Positions 15,197 to 17,514 of a stretch of 17,514 bases of DNA are shown one piece after another. The position numbers and the translations under genes are program-made. The notes below the pieces were generated by a model. That model saw only the letters and a list, made by a program, of their open reading frames with translations, had not been told where the DNA came from and did no database searches. The stretch's first letter is position 1; each line of letters starts with the position of its first letter. The stretch is taken from the NCBI GenBank assembly GCA_900765705.1, contig CAAFSR010000011.1, forward strand, positions 1 through 17,514, in the 5' to 3' direction. The DNA comes from an uncultured Faecalibacterium sp. Lineage in GTDB: Bacteria > Bacillota > Clostridia > Oscillospirales > Ruminococcaceae.

Positions 15197-15221
15197 AAAA
15201 AAGCACCCTGATGAAAGGTGC
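15197..15221 (-). terminator. First intrinsic terminator in the T4SS leader
   Basis: On the minus strand GCACC (15221-15217) pairs with GGTGC (15207-15203) and is followed at once by six T (15202-15197). It lies about 40 bp downstream of the predicted transcription start, so it could abort most transcripts. Confidence 0.7.
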
Positions 15222-15247
15222 CGTTACTGTCCTGTTCGGTTTTGGGT

Positions 15248-15336
15248 GCAAGTTTGAGCATATTCAGTTTAACACATCGGTATTTACACTGAAAGAGCAG
15301 AACCATGCCAATTTTGTTCCCGAATTGTGCCAATTA
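15248..15336 (-). promoter_or_regulatory. Promoter element, copy A, for the T4SS operon
   Basis: On the minus strand TTTCAG (plus 15289-15294) and TAAACT (plus 15266-15271) are 17 bp apart, giving a start near 15259. Two TGCCAAT boxes (plus 15306-15312 and 15328-15334) lie upstream, 22 bp apart, the nearer one 11 bp from the -35. The weak -35 plus two direct repeats spaced two helical turns suggests an activator-dependent promoter. It overlaps the end of the 183-aa gene and aligns with 1-92. Confidence 0.65.
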
Positions 15337-15885
15337 TTTGCCCGATTGTCCGGAAGGTGATTTTGTCTCTGGAAAGAACTGTTCCAGCATGTCTAAACTG
15401 TCCTTGGAGGTATAGCCCCAAAGGACGGAACTGAGGGCTTCAATAGCTTCCCGGCGTTTGCGGTAGTAGGTTCTGAAACTGATGTCACGAATGTGCGGCC
15501 GCAGGGTCTCGATGATTTCCTCAACATTTTTGAGCTGCTGGGGCGAGAGGAAGGAGTAGTACAGCAGCCAGTAATATGCCTCACCGTTTTTGTGCTTGGT
15601 ACGCAGCAATTCGATTGCGGAATCCAGCAGCTTGAGCATTTTGTGGCTGCGTTCAATGCATTTGGCATGATGCTCGATGTCGCTTCCGGCCAAATCAGCG
15701 CCAGCCAGATAGACTGAATCCAGAAAATCCTCGATGGAGGTGCCATACTCGATCTCAAACTTGGTGCGGACATGCTGGACAGAAAGCTCCAGGCTCCACA
15801 CAACATCCCGGTATTTTTTCAGCAGTTTCCAGGTATCATGGTACAGGGGATTATCAGCAACATCAGGTTCAACAAATTTTCTCAT
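15334..15885 (-). CDS. ArpU/sigma-region-4-like putative regulator
   Basis: This 183-aa, mostly helical protein has a C-terminal part (about 118-157: KNVEEIIETLRP, DISFRTYYRKRREAIEAL, SSVLWGY) that reads like the helix-turn-helix of ArpU/RinA phage late activators and sigma-70 region 4, with the typical S-x-R-T-Y-Y-R-K-R-x-x-A-I recognition stretch. The first 115 residues are helical without a family I know. Its ATG overlaps the stop codon of the 386-aa gene (ATGA), with AGGAGG inside that gene's end, so the two are translationally coupled. It ends inside the promoter of the T4SS operon, so it is the best local candidate for that promoter's activator. The regulatory role is inferred from motif and place. 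Confidence 0.72.
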   Translation of the reverse strand: MRKFVEPDVADNPLYHDTWKLLKKYRDVVWSLELSVQHVRTKFEIEYGTSIEDFLDSVYLAGADLAGSDIEHHAKCIERSHKMLKLLDSAIELLRTKHKNGEAYYWLLYYSFLSPQQLKNVEEIIETLRPHIRDISFRTYYRKRREAIEALSSVLWGYTSKDSLDMLEQFFPETKSPSGQSGK

Positions 15886-17042
15886 TTCAGGTTCCTCCTA
15901 TTTTCGTGCTCCTCAAAGGGAGTGAGTGTAAGTTCAAAAGTGGCGATTGAAGTGTTTGTGCCGCAGAGGATGGTCAGACCAAAGTGGGCTGTGGATTTCC
16001 CTCGCGCACGCGGAATCAACTCTTCCCAGCAGTCGTCCGATAAGGGATATAACTTATAGCGGGAGAGCGGGCAAGAAAAGCAGGAAATCCCTTGCGTAGA
16101 TAGGATGTCAGCCATCTTGCGGAGTATCGTTTCAATGTGCGATTTTGAAACGCTGGAAAGTGCATCCGAAACAATGATCTCATGCTCAGAGATGGAATGG
16201 CTCTCTTCGGTTTCAGCAGTTTCCGGAAGCTCCAGATGAATGTTTAAGGTCATGGCAACTTCCTCCTTGTCGATTAAAACATCGGAAATCTCAAACATGG
16301 TGGACAGGTAGTTCTGCAGGTAGATCACGCTTCCATGCCGGCCGGGAAACGACATGATAGAGATATACCCAAGACCGTCCAGCTTTTTCAGTATCCGGCA
16401 TACGGTAGCGCGTGACAGCCCCCAGCGGCAGGAGAGATCGGTATAACTGACCAACGGGTTTCCTGTACCATTGCGAAAGTAGGCTACCGGACCGACCTCT
16501 GACCCCTGCACCTGCGTATCGTTGTAGACAGCGGATATCCACAGATCCAGAATGATGTCCATTTCAGAGCAGCGGGCAGAGCTGACCAGTTCCAGGGCAA
16601 CAGAGACTGGCAGGAAGAAAAAACCGGTATCCTTTTGGCATGGGGCATTGTACTCCAGTGCGGAATTGTGGCGGGCCCAGTGGAGGATTTTATATTTTAC
16701 TACATTGCCACGGCCCAGCAGTGTATAGGAAATCAAGTGCTGCTTCTGAAGGGTATCCAGCATGGACAGCGCCTGCCGATGAAAGCGGGTGCGGAACCAG
16801 CAAGACAGTTCCTTGACGGTGCACACCCATTCGCCGGGCGAGACTGTATAACTGATCCCGTCAATACGGCGATATGAGGTGCGGAAGTTTGCATAGCTGC
16901 AAAGTACAGTAAAATGAAAAAGGCCGGAGCCTCCGTTTATGCGGATGCTCCGGTCGTTGATCAGTTTGTGGATGAACTCACGATAAATCCGGCATCGTGG
17001 GTAATCTACCACTTGTTTAATTTGAAGTTGGTATTCAGGCAT
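15882..17042 (-). CDS. Double winged-helix protein (MarR-like regulator or Rep-like initiator)
   Basis: With the ATG at 17042 this is a 386-aa protein; AGAGGAG lies 7 bases upstream, while the longer frame to 17102 has no ribosome site. Two winged helices are visible: residues about 74-120 (VKELSCWF, RQALSMLDTLQKQHLI, then a wing) and about 196-243 (NPLVSYTDLSCRWGLSRATVCRILKKLDGLGYI, then wing SVIYL). The segment 137-180 (KDTGFFFLPVSVALEL, MDIILDLWISAVYNDTQVQGSEVG) matches a family often labelled MarR-like in clostridial ICEs. The C-terminal region has a CFSC pair. Two winged helices also occur in plasmid Rep_3-type initiators, so a replication role is possible. It is the first gene of the minus cluster, followed by the coupled 183-aa gene. 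Confidence 0.82.
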   Translation of the reverse strand: MPEYQLQIKQVVDYPRCRIYREFIHKLINDRSIRINGGSGLFHFTVLCSYANFRTSYRRIDGISYTVSPGEWVCTVKELSCWFRTRFHRQALSMLDTLQKQHLISYTLLGRGNVVKYKILHWARHNSALEYNAPCQKDTGFFFLPVSVALELVSSARCSEMDIILDLWISAVYNDTQVQGSEVGPVAYFRNGTGNPLVSYTDLSCRWGLSRATVCRILKKLDGLGYISIMSFPGRHGSVIYLQNYLSTMFEISDVLIDKEEVAMTLNIHLELPETAETEESHSISEHEIIVSDALSSVSKSHIETILRKMADILSTQGISCFSCPLSRYKLYPLSDDCWEELIPRARGKSTAHFGLTILCGTNTSIATFELTLTPFEEHENRRNLK

Positions 17043-17111
17043 GGCAGTCTCCTCTTTACTAATTATTAAAGGTAGGGAAATAAAAGTCATAAAATGTTTC
17101 AATAAAAACCG

Positions 17112-17145
17112 TTGACTTGGATGGGCTTGGAGGTTATCATATAAT
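17112..17145 (+). promoter_or_regulatory. Rightward promoter(s)
   Basis: Two overlapping candidates are visible: TTGGAT, 17 bp, TATAAT (17140-17145), and TTGACT, 17 bp, TATCAT just upstream. Either would start transcription near 17150, about 190 bases before the rightward start codon at 17340. Confidence 0.55.
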
Positions 17146-17169
17146 ATGTATGCGTCTGCGATTAAACAA
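17141..17169 (-). promoter_or_regulatory. Leftward promoter of the 386-aa gene
   Basis: On the minus strand TTGTTT (plus 17164-17169) and TATTAT (plus 17141-17146) are 17 bp apart. The -10 shares bases with the -10 of the rightward promoter, so the two could compete, and a TGCGTCTG box (17151-17158) fills the spacer. Confidence 0.5.
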
Positions 17170-17205
17170 ACAAGCCGTTCTTCATGTAGAGATTATGGTG
17201 GATAC

Positions 17206-17259
17206 GGCATACTGGGATAGCATAGCAGAATGCTGCCATTCCTGTGCCAGTAATATGCC
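17206..17259. repeat. Nested inverted repeat upstream of the rightward gene
   Basis: GGCATACTGG (17206-17215) pairs with CCAG (17247-17250) and TATGCC (17254-17259), leaving a TAA bulge. Inside, AGCAT (17219-17223) pairs with ATGCT (17230-17234). It may be part of an origin of transfer, a recombination site or an mRNA leader. Confidence 0.5.
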
Positions 17260-17271
17260 ATAACAGACGCA

Positions 17272-17303
17272 CTACAACTTTCTACAATTTTTCTACAACT
17301 TTT
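17272..17303 (+). repeat. Three tandem 10-11 bp repeats (iteron-like)
   Basis: CTACAACTTT (17272-17281), CTACAATTTTT (17282-17292) and CTACAACTTTT (17293-17303) follow each other without gaps, one helical turn each, in the space between the divergent genes. Confidence 0.75.
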
Positions 17304-17339
17304 GAGGCGAAAAGGACGGCACAAGAGGACGCAAGACGA

Positions 17340-17514
17340 ATGAAAAAAGTTTCACGAATCGAGTATTGTGCGAGTTTTGAACCCTTACAGAGCGGCATGG
17401 GGCAGGATGGAGAGAGCAAAATTTTATTCCCGACAATGAAGTCCTTAGATGGTGTAAATAAGAAAAATGATGTAAATAATACAGCTTCTGAAGCACCTGA
17501 AAAAAATGTAAAAA
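17340..17514 (+). CDS. Partial rightward gene, N-terminal 58 codons; possible serine recombinase start
   Basis: From the ATG at 17340 the frame stays open for 58 codons to the end of the window; AAGAGGA lies about 10 bases upstream. The product begins MKKVSRIEYCASFEPLQSG and continues with a polar, Asn/Lys-rich stretch. A basic start followed by V-(T/S)-x-I-E is common at the N-terminus of large serine recombinases in clostridial mobile elements, before the catalytic domain, and the divergent place beside the ICE control region would fit an integrase. No catalytic motif is inside the window, so the family call is only a guess. It has a promoter candidate about 190 bases upstream. Confidence 0.5.
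   Translation, partial: MKKVSRIEYCASFEPLQSGMGQDGESKILFPTMKSLDGVNKKNDVNNTASEAPEKNVK

Noticed and set aside
14794..15333. 179-codon minus-strand frame starting in the T4SS leader
   Set aside because: It runs through two terminators and overlaps the pilin gene in another frame; its sequence shows no protein-like pattern.
15306..15334. TGCCAAT repeats as ends of an IS21-type insertion sequence
   Set aside because: No transposase genes lie between or beside copy A, both copies have the same orientation, and promoter spacing is kept; a promoter module explains it better. Copy B cannot be fully checked because the window ends.
17042..17102. Upstream start (ATG 17102) for the 386-aa protein
   Set aside because: The added residues are encoded by AT-rich leader without a ribosome site, while ATG 17042 has AGAGGAG 7 bases ahead.
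1..17514. CRISPR array, rRNA or tRNA genes
   Set aside because: No regularly spaced repeats with unique spacers and no recognisable tRNA arms or rRNA segments were seen; the only tandem repeat is the short one at 17272-17303.

Overview
The window looks like part of an integrative and conjugative element (ICE) from a gut-type Gram-positive Firmicute, probably a clostridial relative (Lachnospiraceae or Oscillospiraceae). The evidence is AGGAGG-type ribosome binding sites, frequent TTG starts, a minimal Gram-positive type IV secretion system (T4SS) and ICE families I know from that group. The exact host cannot be fixed. No relaxase and no complete recombinase gene lies inside the window.

Layout, from the right. 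At 17040-17514 there is an intergenic control region with overlapping divergent promoters, tandem 10-11 bp repeats, a nested inverted repeat and the first 58 codons of a rightward gene that leaves the window. Everything from 17042 down to 2330 is on the minus strand. A two-gene unit (386-aa double winged-helix protein, 183-aa ArpU/sigma-region-4-like protein) ends at a compact promoter near 15250-15336. A leader with two intrinsic terminators follows. Then come the T4SS genes: a VirB2-like pilin candidate (15083-14682), a VirB6/TrbL-like channel protein, a secreted glycine-rich membrane protein, a C39-like wall hydrolase and a PrgI(VirB3)-VirB4 fusion ATPase. Next are a short leader region with a 19-codon ORF, a DUF5697-like protein and a DUF6100-like protein in which I see a RusA-resolvase pattern. 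After another intrinsic terminator come a winged-helix protein, the VirD4/TraG coupling protein and a triple-S1-domain protein. The unit closes at a strong terminator (2286-2319).

The left 2.2 kb is more AT-rich cargo. It holds an AbiEi/AbiEii type IV toxin-antitoxin pair on the plus strand, with its own promoter and a candidate operator, and the C-terminal remnant of an AAA ATPase on the minus strand. Position 1-92 holds a second copy of the promoter element seen at 15248-15336.

The genes would work together as follows. The VirB4 fusion, VirB6-like, pilin, glycine-rich and hydrolase proteins build the mating channel and open the wall. The coupling protein brings the relaxosome. The winged-helix, DUF and S1 proteins probably act in DNA processing or regulation. 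The paired promoters (two TGCCAAT boxes 22 bp apart, 11 bp from the -35) and the terminator-filled leader suggest that transfer is switched on by an activator plus antitermination. That regulation is inferred and not shown.
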